Part shown: piece after piece, positions 1-12,452 of the stretch
Position numbering within the stretch: the first letter of the stretch is position 1
Layout: each line of letters begins with the position of its first letter
Source of the DNA: Mactra quadrangularis
Taxonomy: Eukaryota; Mollusca; Bivalvia; Venerida; Mactridae
Assembly: GCA_025267735.1 (NCBI GenBank)
Contig: CM046304.1
Coordinates: 27,965,381-28,029,380 of the forward strand
DNA: 64,000 bases
Direction of reading: 5' to 3'
Program-made: the position numbers and the translations under genes
Notes under the pieces: generated by a model
Seen by the model: only the letters and a program-made list of their open reading frames with translations
The model's database searches: none
Told to the model about the DNA's origin: nothing

Positions 1-986
1 TAATTGTCTACATTGATCAATACAGTTTAACATGACATAGTACAAGAACCATGAAAATCCCAAATTATCTAATTAAGTACTCCATAGTCTTAACTTTTTG
101 CAATGTAGTTCATGACAGTGACAAATCCTCTGAACTATAATATTATCTCTGAGTAATTTACTTTTACCACATTTTTTGTGTATTGGCAAGATATAGATAA
201 TGCCAAACTATGAATGATGAGACAAATAGATTTCTTTAAACTAAAATTATCTCGATCTCGGACGATCTTCCATAAAGGACTACAGACATAATTCCCTATT
301 AGTTGTTTATAAATGATGGTCCATTAAACTTCAATTAAAACTCAAGAAAAATAGAGATTCGTTCATGAACTGAGGATTTATGTAATAATAGTTATGGTGT
401 AACATGGTCATCGATTCTATAGTCTATTACCAAATTAATTTATCTCATGAATTCCAAGACAAAAAAATAACATCATGAATATCGCCAAATTTATAAAAGA
501 AGCTCTATCCATCAGGAATCGTTGTATTTACATTTATTTACTGTTAATAATAAATACTTTGTATTGTTTTGTTACAATATTGGCTTACGATAATGACGGA
601 CATAACGTAATGCCACAAATTGTAAATATTGTTTTATATCATTTTATTTTTATGGTTGCGTTATTATCTTGTCTTCCAATGTGAATTATACCTGTCTTCC
701 AATGTGAATTAAAATCACATCATCAGAAAGCCTTCGCTTCACTGATTACTATAGTACTAAACATCATCGGTTTGTCATATAAATAGTCCATCATTAAGTA
801 AAAAAATGTCTAAAAAATCGCAATTTTTCGATGTCCGTCATTAGCGTGCGTATTGAATATTGCATTTGTTATATATAATATGTGGTCTTTGCCATGAGTA
901 TTGTAAATGGCCAAGGGCATATGCCAATGCAGTTATATGCAAATTTTATTTATAAAGATGTATGTATGTATTAATCATTTTGGTTT

Positions 987-2137
987 GGATGGCGCGGTAT
1001 ATTTCATGTTTCCGTGAAAATACTTTATGACTTTGTGGTTGCGTCACCTTCTTTCAGTACATGTTTTTACTATGTATTATTTACTATTGTAAGCTGGGAT
1101 AAGCAAATCGTCGCCTCAATCTAACAATGTCCTATCTCCATTTTTGAAAAAAAAATGAGATAAACATATCAAGTGACTTGTATGACCTTGTTCTATCTTC
1201 TAAAAAAGGTTTCGAGACTCTATCATGTCAAACAGCCCAATTCGCCAATCGTACATTATCCTATCTCCACACATTTTCTCTGCTCACAGCGTAAACATTG
1301 CTCTATGTCCAGGGCATAGATCAATGTTTGGGCTGAAAATACCGTTATCCGATCAAAATGAAATCTTCGTCACTCGTTTTATGTCCTAATTGACTCTAAC
1401 ATTGCTCTAAGTCCATGGAAGCTTGATCGAACATTGCTCTATCTTCTTTTGTCCAGTCGGAGTACACAACATGATTATCGTGTTTTTCCTATCCAGTGAC
1501 ATCATATTTTCTGTGTATACCAAAATAAATATGTTGCTGCAACATAGGCAGTGTTACAAACTCAAAATTATAGAAAATGTGCTCAAATACCATTATAATG
1601 TCTTCTAGCGCAATGTTAGAACGAGATGCATCAACCAAAAATAAGCTAATTTTGATCTATCTCCAAACACATTTTTGCTATTTTCAGCATAAATATTCAT
1701 AATATTTCAATCATATTCTTCAAATAACATTGTAAATGTGCCTACCAAGTCTCATGTCTGTACAGACTGAAACAACGAAGATATAACCTTTTGAACTTTT
1801 GAAGTCGATTTCCCAAAACATAAAAATTTGGTAGTTACAGCATTGTTAGATTGAGGCGACGAAATGTGATCATAATGATTTCACTAAAGAGTTAAGTAGT
1901 AAAAGGAATAAATTTGCTTATCCCAGCATTGTAAATATTTATGTCATATAATTTTATCATTGTTTTATTACATGCGTCATTTATTAAATATGTATAATAA
2001 ATGACAAAATCATCATACAATTTGGTCTTTGTCAATTTCATTATTCCATGTACTATCAGAACAAGCTGCGTCAACGGGCAGTAAGGTTGACAACCTGGTT
2101 TGATTCCAATAGTTGTGGATATAAATCATTTTGGTTT
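987..2137. mobile_element. 1.15 kb insertion with 14-bp target duplication
   Basis: The 14-mer AATCATTTTGGTTT occurs at 973-986 and again at 2124-2137, while copy B has it once (about 27010), so this block was inserted after or at the duplication. Nested inside is a second element, about 1095-1930, bounded by CTGGGATAAGCAAAT and its reverse complement and carrying inner inverted copies of a CGTCGCCTCAATCTAACA motif. No protein is recognisable. An inverted, shorter relative lies at 20322-20690. Confidence 0.75.
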
Positions 2138-3571
2138 TAACTCACATATACATTAAAATTTTAATACAGACTCTGACTATTTCTCTGTAAACAAAATGCA
2201 ATAAATTATTAATTTATACAAGAAGGGCGAACTTTAATACCTGCGATGTCGAAACTTCGCCTTTATTGTAAATTTCAAACTTTGAAGTTTGAATTCGAAA
2301 ATTATTTAAGCATTAAAACAAATAGCAGTTTACAATTTCATTTTTCTGAATTAGGACTAAGTAAATACAAATTCGAAATTAAAAACGGTTGAATCGCAAG
2401 TATTGAACGTAGCCAACGCTTGTGTAAATTAGATACGCAAAATACTGTCGAGTCTGAATACCATTTTATATTCTTTTGCAGAATCCACCAGAAGTCGTTG
2501 TTTAAACATTTAGTAACTGTTTCATATATCATGTATTTTTTATAATATTGAATATTGTATTTGTTTTGTATATTTGTTATGAATGTGTGGTCTTTCCATG
2601 TGTCTTGTATTTATTTTTGCTATATATTTATAATATTGATGATATTGTTCCAAATGATATTGGTTTATTTTGTTATCGCTTTATAAAGAGATTGTGTTTT
2701 AGGTTGTTATAATTTCCTTTAAGTGTTTGAACGCGTAAATACATTATCACATATTTAGTAACCTTACTTTAATAGGAGGTCAGCACGGTTCCGATTTACA
2801 AACACAATAATTTATTTTTATTACACATTATACATGTAGTATATATATTTTTTTACTCTGAACCGTGCTTATCGCCTATGTTTATTTCCATGTAATCAAG
2901 TAATCATAGGTAATCAATTCTAATCAAATCATCTCATCTGTAATCTGATCAGAGATGGTGTTGGGCATTTTATCTAGAGTGTTACATGTAGTGCATCATA
3001 AGTTAATATTTCGTTCACATTATCATAATTATTTATGTATGTTACATTTCTGCTATGTTATACATGTAGAATGGTTAGTCCATATCGGAATTCTGGTTAG
3101 ATTTAATGACTTTCTAGATGACAACTAAATAGTGGTGTTTTGCTTCTTTTTTAAAACCAGCATTTACTTTATTGCTTTGATTTTGATGATTTGATTAGAA
3201 CTGATACCACAAAACTATCAACGCTGAAAAGGCCTTACCAGTGTAACCTGCGGAGTGATACATGTGACCTTCATTTACTATGCAGTTAATTTCCAGACGA
3301 TATAAGTAGCTCCGTCAATCAACTGACGCGTATTTGTTTCAATGATCATTGACAGGTGTGGAAAGGGCGGGGTCAGATCTCGTTAATACACTAAGCAGTA
3401 GTATTTGCCAGTAAAACAGGGTAGAATAAACTCTTCGCCCGCATTTTTGCCCTGCTTGATTTGTACTTGAATCTAATGTGTAAGGAGTAATCATTAGTAT
3501 GGATGTGTTAGGTTTAAATGTGCACGAAAGTCTTTCTGTATTATAATACTTTTATATTTGCTGTAGATCAA

Positions 3572-4624
3572 AGACTAGATTTCCAGTTGGTGAAGTGAGT
3601 CAGTGGCATATACATTAACTCCACTGATTAAATACTCACTTGGGTACTTTTATACTTTTGGTCAATAAAAATAGTAATGTTTATTTTGTATGGGGGTTTT
3701 CTTACTAATAACAAGGTTACAGGTCACTCAGAACAAAATGATATGATTTTTGTTAGAACTGGATGCAAGGACTCACCTTAGCCAGAATCATTTTGTTAAA
3801 CTTAACTGGTTACCCGTATAAAAAAGGATGGATCAAATAATCTTAGGTCGTGTATTTAAGACTTAAAGTGGGATAGCACCTGGTTACCTCAAAGAGCATT
3901 TCATTTTTACTAGTTCAATTCACAGCTATCCCACAAGGCAAAGAGTTTTTTGTGATGGGTTAGGAACTACTTTCTCAGAAACAGGCAGGTTCAGCCTACC
4001 TAAGGTCAAAGGTTTTGGTAAAAGGTATTTTGCTTTTAATGGGTGTTTTCTGTGGAATGAAATGCCACAACACATTAGACAAGCTAGAAATTTCCCTCAT
4101 TTTAAAACCTTCGTCAAAGACCATCTTATGTCAGAGATCTCAGATAACAAATGTATATAATATTATGTATTAAGTTTTTAATTCTATATCTCATTATTAT
4201 TTTGATATTTGTCTTTTTTTGAACCTACTGTGATAGTATCATATTTATCTGTGATATATATATAATACAATATTAATGCTGGTGAATTCTGGTGTATTCA
4301 CCAACTTTATTAATAAGAGGGACCACAATGGAAATAAGGATTAAATTCTTATTTGTGCCATACCTATGTTTCAATGTATTCGATATGGTCTTAAAAATTG
4401 CAATCGAGGGCAATTATACTTCTTATATTTCTGAATTAAAATTCAAATCAACAGTAAATACCTGTTTTAACCATTCTCATCTTACTTTACATGCAATTTT
4501 ATAGACTGTTTTTATATATATTAAGTAATATTTCATGCATAAATCTTTATTTATCTTTATATTGTACGATCGTTTTGCACACCATACATGTACCATGTCA
4601 ATGTCATGAAATATAAATGAATAT
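3572..4624 (+). mobile_element. Truncated non-LTR retrotransposon, 3' end
   Basis: Broken reading frames from about 3765 to 4160 resemble the C-terminal thumb region of LINE reverse transcriptases: a KLNWLPV-like start, then GYLKEHF, then FLWNEMPQHIR followed by FKTFVKDHL. The 3' part carries GGACCACAATGGAAATAAG (from 4320), a tail motif also present at 16508 and 26342. Copy B lacks this insertion at the same point after GTAGATCAAAG. Family is probably CR1/L2-like from the domain remnant; that assignment is inference. Confidence 0.65.
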
Positions 4625-5984
4625 ATAACTGTATTTGTCATTATTATTTAAAGTTAACTTGCTAAAGATGAACCATCTCGGCTGGAAAAAAATTGTATAA
4701 TTCTTCTCCAAGATACATTAAATAAAATTAAAATTATGTTTAACTGAGATTTACAATACAACAGCCCCGTGTCCAGTAACTACTGTTAGCTAACGTTACG
4801 GGTACGGGAGAACTCAACTCGAAGACAACTCAACCTGTGCAATACTCAACTGAAAGTTGGGACAACTCAATCCGTTAGTAGGAGATTAAATTATCTCGGG
4901 TTGAGTTGTCTATGGGTTGTGTTGTTGCGACACTTCCGTTACGGAAGGTTTTGGAACGTTCAAGGTAATTGAACACACTGCTGTTCAGTATGTATAGGTC
5001 TGTGTTTGTACATTGTTCATCTGGTTCCTGATTTAGTTTTTTTCATCCCGATTTCATCTACAGCTTTTGTTCAATTTTATTCAACTGTCGTGGTACATAC
5101 ATTAACAATGCTGCCATACATAAATACAGCTATCTTTTTTTTCATTGATCATGAGTAATTACTAGTATTAAATCATTATCAGATAGGTTAAAGTATGCAC
5201 CTCTGGCAGTCGAATATAATTCAAAGATAATGGTATAAAATGTCCTTGAGCAATATGTATCATAAAGTGCCCACAAAAAGTTAGAAGACATTTTCTTTTT
5301 GTTGGCCTACTATATAGCTTTTGTTAAAAATTTGGTGTCCATTTATTTTGAAATGTTTCTATACTTTTCTGCTTTATTTCTTAGGTATTGTTCTATTTAA
5401 GTTGCTTAAAAAGTCTGTGTTATGTAAATATAACTTCACTTATTATGACTTTTTGAAGCTTTGGCATGGCATGCATTCTTGACAGAGATTTGATTTTATC
5501 ACCGACCATTAGTTAAGTCATAGTATATTAAAAATGTTTTAACAAAAACTATCAATGAAATTGAAGAGTTTTAGATCATTTCCTTTGACTCCAAACTGTT
5601 GGTGGGCAATGTACGTAAAAGTTGGTTGCATTGTTGAAATGAGTTCAGAAATTTTGGTTCAGGTATAATTGTGTGTTAGTACTAATTTGATAACTCCAAA
5701 CATGATTTTATGTAATCACTGTGCTAATTGATTTGTTTATCATTTAATTTAGTCAATTAAGTCATGTTTCTTTGTTTTTATTTCTTATAACTGTTACCTG
5801 GTGATTTGAATTAAATAGTCAAGTAATTGCAGAGTTTTTTGTCTAAGTTTCGTGCTGATGAGCAATCACAGAGTACAGTCATTAATCCTGATATCTGGTT
5901 TTAACAATTTCCCAGGGAGTCTTTTTACTCAACTTGCATGCAGCCACTACATTTGTGAAATGGAATTGTAAAGCATTGGAAGGG

Positions 5985-7275
5985 ACCAATTCATACCTGC
6001 ATGTAGTGGAGCAATGCTGGAAAAATTCCTACAAAGCACAAAGGAGAATGCATAATGTGACAATGTTTACTTGAGCTAGAAACGTGTTCCTACTTGTAAA
6101 GAGAACTTGGAAACAAAAAGTATTACACTTACAGTGACCATGTTTTCTTGAGCAAGAAACTTGATGCAATCTGTAAAGAGAACTTTGAAGCCAATGAGTA
6201 CTTATTTAATACATATTTTATTGCATAAACTGGATTGGATAACGCATATCATGCCTTGAATTGCTGAAATCCCGTCATAACAATAATATATTATCAAATA
6301 TTACGTACCAAGCATTGCATGGACTTATGTCGCACAAAGTAACAGACATGTTGAATCAACATATACCACAACAACAAACTTACAACTTTCGCCCACGTGG
6401 GCAAAGACGTTTGTCGCAGTGTCGTACCACAGCATATTTTAACAATTTCTGTCCTTAAGCCATAATGCTATGGAATGATCTCCCTGATAATATTCAAGAA
6501 TCTACTTCAGTACAACAATTTAAGTCAGCTCTTAAAACTCACCACGACATTCATATGGAATGTATTTTTCACCAGGCAATAGGCGCGAAAATATCATTTT
6601 CTGCCAACTTAGAAACAATGCTAGTTCTTTAAGGAAACATTTATTTGACCACCATTTAGTAGATCATTGTATTTCATGTAATGATAACTGCGAGGATACT
6701 TCTCACTATTTATTTCAGTACCCTACATATTCTATTTTAAGACGAACTCTAGTTTCTACGGTAGAAAAATTTTGAACATTGATACAAGGGAGATAACTTC
6801 TCAACTACTTTTATATGGAGACGATTATCAACCGCTCGATCACTGTCAATAAACAATTACATAACGCTGAACATCGCTTTATTCATCAACAGTTTAGGAG
6901 ATTCGAGTGACTCACTTTTTCTGTTTTGCTTATTGTCTTTTTATTCATTCTAGTTATGTTCTCTTACACAAAAAGACAACTGAAAACTATCTATTTATTT
7001 AGTTAACAGACTATATTACTACTAAAATAACATTCTTGTAGTGAACTTTAGTTTGCCAAGAAGTATAACCATTCCACTTTAGTTTGACATTGTTTTCTTG
7101 AGCAAGACACTTGATCATTTCTGTAAGAAGAACTTGGGAGCGTTGAAGTATTACACATAATGTGACCATGTTTTCCTACGCAAGAAATTTGATCCTACTT
7201 TACTCGTAAGGAGAACTTAGGAGCCAAGAAGTATTGCACGTAATGCGACCATGTTTTCTTGAGCAAGTTACCTGA
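5985..7275. repeat. About 66-bp minisatellite, interrupted in copy A
   Basis: Units share a TGTTTTCTTGAGCAAGAAACTTGAT core followed by CTTGTAAAGAGAACTTGG and AAGTATTACACATAATGTGA-like ends. Copies are visible at about 6057-6200 and again at 7085-7275; a LINE fragment (6205-7080) splits the array. The uninterrupted version is at 29905-30440. Confidence 0.8.
6205..7080 (+). pseudogene. LINE reverse-transcriptase C-terminal remnant
   Basis: Two reading frames carry the remains of a LINE ORF2 end. From 6261 a frame reads TYNFRPRGQRRLSQCRTTAY, followed after a stop by AMEWNDLPDNIQ and FKSALKTH, the usual LINE thumb pattern (N-x-LP-x-x-I then FK-x-x-L). From 6560 a second frame reads LRNNASSLRKHLF...DHCISCNDNCEDTSHYLFQYPTY, matching the terminal zinc-knuckle-like C-x2-C...H...C/Y-P segment of such proteins. 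Stops and a frame change make it non-functional. It sits inside the 66-bp minisatellite, and copy B lacks it. Confidence 0.7.
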
Positions 7276-7635
7276 TTCTATGTGTTTGACCGGCATGAGC
7301 ATGTCTTTTTAAAAAAGGACAAATTTGCTACTAAACGATCTAAGATAAAAAAGTCTACCATTTCTGAGCAGTTAACCCTAGACCTATATAAATACATGGA
7401 GTGTTTTTGTCGGGGAGCCATGTTGGATGCCTTTATCTTTTTATTTGGTCATGAGTCATGACTTTGGTGTCAAATTGCATAATTTGTTCTGATTATACCA
7501 TTGGCAATACCAGTTTGCCTTCATATTGCATCTATACGTCTTGCATCTATACGTCTTAAAAATAAGTGTTCGAGTATGACTACAATATGTGCCATTTTCA
7601 ATCAGGGGAAGTAACCACGACAAGATTGTTAGTAA

Positions 7636-7881
7636 ATCATCAAGCTGTCCAATCTGTCATACAGACTGGATGTCGATCCTTACAGTGCTCTAAATGAGCA
7701 CGATCCAACGATCATATATTAAAATAAATTCATGTACATAACTGTGACATAATGTTTCACATAGACCACGATATATTAGCTAATAAAGTGACCCATTCAC
7801 TCTTACAAAATATAAATCATACGACGAACCTGTGCGGAAGTGAAATATTCTTATTGGAGTCATATCCAGCCACTCTAATTA
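7636..7881. other. Gene-free spacer with hairpin-family motif
   Basis: No reading frame of note. The segment around 7645-7700 (CCAATCTGTCATACAGACTG then GTCGATCCTTACAGTG) resembles the arms and loop of the perfect hairpin at 50735-50800, so a degraded member of that repeat is likely here. Confidence 0.5.
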
Positions 7882-8364
7882 CAGTATATATGTTACAGGG
7901 AATGTGCGTAACCAGGGATTTCACGTAATCCCTAACCAATTCAGGGAATTCATGTAATCCCTGGTGATTTAAGGGAATACGTGAACCCCCTGATTTCACT
8001 AAGGATTACACGAAATCCCTATTTTTTATTATTTTTTTATTTTTACACAAATTCCCTGGCTCGATTGCTAATACAGATCAAGTTGATCAGCGATGAAATT
8101 CTTACATTCAATGACTTTAAGTTGACAACTAATTCACTCTAATTATTTACAGAATTTTTTATGCAAATGGCATCTTTGTTTTTATAACAGTTATTATAAT
8201 AATAACGTATGACTTGAATTAAAAAAATTCAATAATTGTCTGTATTACAATTTGAATTTATTTCAATTGTTCTGTAAAAAGTCCACTAATTTGATAAAGC
8301 ATATCATTTATAAAAGAGCGAAGTAAACAACCCTGACAAATATTCAGTGCTGAAAATAAAACTT

Positions 8365-8757
8365 ATAGAAAAAAAAACAGTACCCACCAAAAGTTGGGAG
8401 ACTAAAGAAACTTACATGTACTACAATTCTCGAATTTTGATGATTATTTTTGTAGAATGAATCGTTATTTCTATAAATTCAAGTATGGAATGTGATGGAA
8501 TATAAACTAATTACATGACTGCTACACATTTATAAGATTCGGCATCTGACACCTTAAAACTGCAAAACCATACTTATTGTTGTAATTTCATAACATGGCT
8601 TTTATCTTTGTAGTCTCAGTTATAATTACAATAATAACCGAAGAATAGAGCAGAATCTAGAAAGCATTTAAAAAACAATTATCAAATTTTGAACAAAAGC
8701 TATCCAGAAGGCCTACAAAGTGAAAATGTCTTCAAAAGTTTGATGGGTACCCTACTG
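8365..8757. mobile_element. Tc1/mariner-like MITE
   Basis: The left end CAGTACCCACCAAAAGTT...GAGAC and the right end GTCTTCAAAAGTTTGATGGGTACCCTACTG are inverted copies, the right one followed by TA. Related ends occur at 5266, 29133 and 45313 (CACCCACCAAAAGTTTGGAG). The end motif is Tc1/mariner-like by eye only. Confidence 0.6.
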
Positions 8758-9479
8758 TATATATGAGTATAAGACATATGACGCATAAGACATATGACGC
8801 AAGCATAGAACAGTATGGTACATGTAATAATCTAATTGTTACAAAATAAAAGATTACATTTCACACTTTTTTGAAATCTATTAATCTGATTATGTTTCAG
8901 GGAATGTGTGTAACCAGGGATTTCACGTAATCCCTTACCATGTTAGGGAATTCACGTAATTTACGAACAAATAGGTTAATATCTTTGCTTTGAAAATCCA
9001 AGCTATGATAATTTAATTGCATCCACATAACAAATGTATCAATGCATAACAGTGAAAAAATCTAATAAGTAAAACCTTACAGCACAATGAATCATATTTC
9101 ACAATATTACACCTCATTTGCATAACGTCCTCTATATTTATTGTGACGTCATCCGGTCCATAAATCGCATATTGACCGGCTAGCCAGTCCATAATTTTTA
9201 TATTGACCGTTTATGGCGTCATTCATTCTTATTTAACGCGACCTTCACGCTGTGCAAATTACACGGCAACACTAATAGACGAAATGGCTAAGTCAATTTA
9301 CAAAAATGAAATATAACAAGAAGAGTATGTTATCTTGTTACGTAATTGCGTGAAAATGAAAGTCAGACTGGAGTTTTAGATATAAAGAACAAAATAATTA
9401 TTTGAAACACACATTATTATACTTGTAGTAAAATGTCAACAACATGGGTTGTGAAAGGATTTAAATTCGGTATAATATA

Positions 9480-9650
9480 ACAAATAACACATGGCCTTAC
9501 GGGCTATATGCTAGTTTACGGACTGGTTGTTCAGACATCGGAAGCTATATGGCCCTCAGCTGCGCTTCGGGCCATATACCTTCCTCAGTCTGACCAACCA
9601 GCCCGTAAACTTGCATATTGCCCTAATGGCCATGTATTATTTGTTAATTA
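9480..9650. repeat. Foldback element
   Basis: Arms beginning ACAAATAACACATGGCC...ACGGGCTATATG and ending CATATTGCCCTAATGGCCATG...TTATTTGT are inverted copies with mismatches. The centre contains a second hairpin, ATATGGCCC and GGGCCATAT, around a GC-rich loop (about 9547-9579). Confidence 0.7.
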
Positions 9651-10330
9651 AATCATGATAATTTTGTGGACAGGGAATATGTGTAAAAATTGGAAAAAAT
9701 CCGGGAATACGTGAAATCCCTAGAAAATTTCAGGGTTTACATGTATTCCTGACAGAATTTTACATGGTTGGGGATTACAGGAAATCCCTAAATTTCAGGG
9801 ATTACATGAAATCCCTGGTAACACACATTCCCTGTAACATATACACTGCATTTCTAAAGATGCTTGACATAATATTTACTATCAAAGCACTGGAGTGCTG
9901 GAGGAACGATGTCCTAAACTTATTTATTACAGAAAGAATATAGCTACGTCAAAATATCAAACTTGTGCAGCAATATAGTATCTATAAAATAATGTATTAT
10001 GTATCAATTATAACAATTAAATAAGAGCAGTCCAAGGACAGCACTAGACTTTTCTAGTGTTTTGCTCATGGCAAGGTTTATTTCATCATCAAACATGAAT
10101 CAGTCAAAGAATAATAACTAATTCATATAAATATAAAAGAGGCATAACATCTGTAACATAAACCCAAAGTAACGTCCCTTCAAAGTTAAGTAGACGCAGC
10201 ATCAATGAATAAGCATACCTACTTTCATTTAGAAATCTTAATAAAGTATGCACACGTTAACTAGACACTATGATAATGTCATTGCAATCAAATACCATAA
10301 AATTTGAAAAATGCTGACACCCATCTTAAA

Positions 10331-10413
10331 ATGTATGTGAAGACAGTAGTAACTGCAGTACAGCAGTACAAGCTATACTGTTGTACTGCCGTTACTGCTG
10401 TCTTCACATACAT
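10331..10413. ncRNA. 83-nt long-stem hairpin, miRNA-precursor-like
   Basis: Arms of 38 nt (10331-10368 and 10376-10413) pair throughout except one T/C mismatch, with two G-T wobbles, around a 7-nt loop. Arms begin ATGTATGTGAAGACAG and end with its complement. Size and pairing fit a miRNA precursor, but a small foldback transposon would look the same. Nothing in the flanks decides between these. Confidence 0.35.
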
Positions 10414-10809
10414 CATCTTAAATTGGTTTTATCACTTTCCGTTCAAAACTGCAAACAAGACAATAGTCTTGTTACCATTGGAACGATGTTTAGACATCGT
10501 TTCAAAAACTGATGATACTAATTCCCACTAATAATTACTTTACAGCAAAGCGTATTCTTGTTCCATTTACATAGTTTGATCCATTGGTTAATGAATTAAT
10601 TAATGAAGCTTTGAATTTTGTTTAGAACCTTTGTTATTTAATGTTTTTATTGAAATCTGTTAATTCTTTAAACAGAATTTTGTAAAACGACTTTTAGAGG
10701 GCACGGTATATACAATGTAATTTTCATACAAAATATTATATTTTAAGTGGGATTATCATCCCGTCAACTTACGTGTTGATGACAATTAATTATTAATTTT
10801 CAGTCACGA

Positions 10810-10905
10810 ATATGTTTGTTTGTTTTGTTTGGTTTAACGCCGTAACAACACATTTGTTGGTCATGTAGTATAACGGCGGTCAGTCAACCTACTCACTCCA
10901 CCTGA
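10810..10905. repeat. Dispersed bivalve-type repeat fragment (TTTAACGCCG family)
   Basis: The run GGTTTAACGCCGTAACAACA followed by ATAACGGCGGTCAGTCAACC matches, from memory, an interspersed repeat common in bivalve genomes. Only a fragment is present. Confidence 0.4.
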
Positions 10906-11119
10906 AAAGGCAAAATCTCTTGATTTAGCTGTTAACCAACTACTTACATATTAAGTTGGTTCCCATATTTGCATGTGTCGGTGGTCATTTTAGCTCGATA
11001 TATAATATGTAATGAAAGAATATTTATAACTTGTAAACGATTATGTATACGGGGCCGACTATAATTAAGTTCATGGATAGATATTATTATTAAAGTACAT
11101 TGTATATGTGTGCGTATTT

Positions 11120-11245
11120 ATCAATTTTGTGGACTCTGCATGGTGCCATGGTAGGAAGGGAGAATGACCTTTGAAATTGTTTCACACCTAAGCTCCACGA
11201 AAATATGACCCGCCCGGGAATCGAACCTACGACCATTCGATCAGT
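11120..11245 (-). repeat. tRNA-derived SINE fragment
   Basis: On the minus strand GGTCGTAGGTTCGATTCCCG contains a pol III B box (GGTTCGATTCC) followed by GGGCGGGTCATATTTTCGTG, the usual head of a SINE body. The A-box half is not convincing. Confidence 0.5.
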
Positions 11246-11599
11246 AGAATAATGTACATGTAGAATGCAAGATGAACACAGTTGATAATGAATAATAAAG
11301 AGATAATGGTGGATATCAAAATAGTAACTTTAAGCTCTTAAATCTTTCAAAAATTCCTTCCAACAGTACTTTGATTTTTAATCCTGCATGCTACGAAATA
11401 ATTCATAGGCCTATTTAAACATCAAGACAAACACAGATTTGTCAGTGAATCCTTATGTTAGCCTCACGTGTCATTCAATCTATATAAAGTAGACTTTCTT
11501 ACAGCGCGATATATATTTTATACTTGAATATACTTTTATGGTATCTAATAAACGTGAATTTCTAAATCATAAAAGATAACACACGTACTGAATTTATAC

Positions 11600-12390
11600 C
11601 CACATCGATAATAAATTAAGTCGGTTTGTCGAAATAATTTTTCTCGTGATATACAACATAATCACAACAGTTCGAGTCAAACAGCCGCGTTGGAGCTGGG
11701 GCCACAGGGGCTGCGACCGCGGTCCCAATATTTTTTTGCAAGCAGCGCAATAGCACCGCGATATAAATTTTCATTACACATATTAAAAAATGAGGTCTAA
11801 TACAAAGATTTGTTCTAAAACTGGGGGTACTGAAAGTGCTGGAAATCGAGTTAAAGACGCTCACACTCACGAAAATTTCGACCGGTGGGAGGGGTCACAT
11901 CTCTCGTACCCACCCCAACTGCGGCCCACAAATTCAGATCTTACCTACGCGTCTGTCAACGCAGTTCGTTATATAACTGCATTAACAACACATCAGGGGG
12001 TACATAATTTATTATCTTCCATACATATACGCTCCTATACTTAAAAAGCTTTTGTTTTTGCTCTTCAAATGGAAAATAACATCATATCTATATGAATTCG
12101 ATCGATCAACCTTATCAATACTTGTATTAAATATCCAAAATGTGTCAATATAAGTAGAAGTACTATTCCGCTTTGATATTTTATCGTGGTTTTTTTAGAT
12201 ATTTAATTTGGATTTACAAAAAATCATGAAAAAATGTGTTAAATTTTATTTGAGATGTATGACCAGCATTATCGGTTTCAGATGAACTTAATAGATAATG
12301 TCGAGATATTGTGGACACTGAAGTTATCTAAAGATTTATACCATTATCACAAACAACAGAATTTGAGCATTATCAAACAGCTTCAACAAC
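11600..12390. other. Gene-free stretch with a less AT-rich patch
   Basis: Around 11680-11960 base composition rises toward GC and overlapping frames of 84 codons run in both strands. Neither resembles a known protein and both start and stop without splice or promoter signals, so I do not call them genes. Confidence 0.4.
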
Positions 12391-12452
12391 AAAGATGTCA
12401 CCTGTGAAGGGCTCCATAATGAGGAACCTGGCGGAAACTTTCTTTGTATACA

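Larger units (their letters stand above)
1..7635. repeat. Segmental duplication, copy A
   Basis: This stretch is collinear with 23611-30790. The first bases of the window recur at 23611. Further matches include the GGTCAGCACGGTTCCGATTT region (2776 and 27626), the TGTGTTTGTACATTG region (5000 and 28862) and the CAGGGGAAG...CCACG block (7602 and 30746). Copy A begins at the window edge, so its true left end is unseen. It has gained the insertions at 987-2137, 3572-4624 and 6205-7080, and has about 280 bases (4665-4945) that copy B lacks. No intact gene is visible in it. Confidence 0.9.
7882..9848. mobile_element. Non-autonomous DNA transposon with palindromic subterminal repeats
   Basis: The left end has TATATGTTACAGGGAATGTG and the right end carries its reverse complement (ending near 9845), so the terminal inverted repeats are clear. 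Behind both ends lie several copies of a 20-bp near-palindrome such as AGGGATTTCACGTAATCCCT. An extra internal end-like copy occurs at 8896-8965. Outer bases CAGT may define the true tip; no target duplication could be settled. No transposase is visible. A smaller MITE (8365-8757) and a foldback (9480-9650) are nested within it. Confidence 0.8.

Noticed and set aside
11616..12044. Overlapping 84-codon frames on both strands
   Set aside because: No recognisable protein, no splice or promoter signal; a less AT-rich patch produces chance frames.
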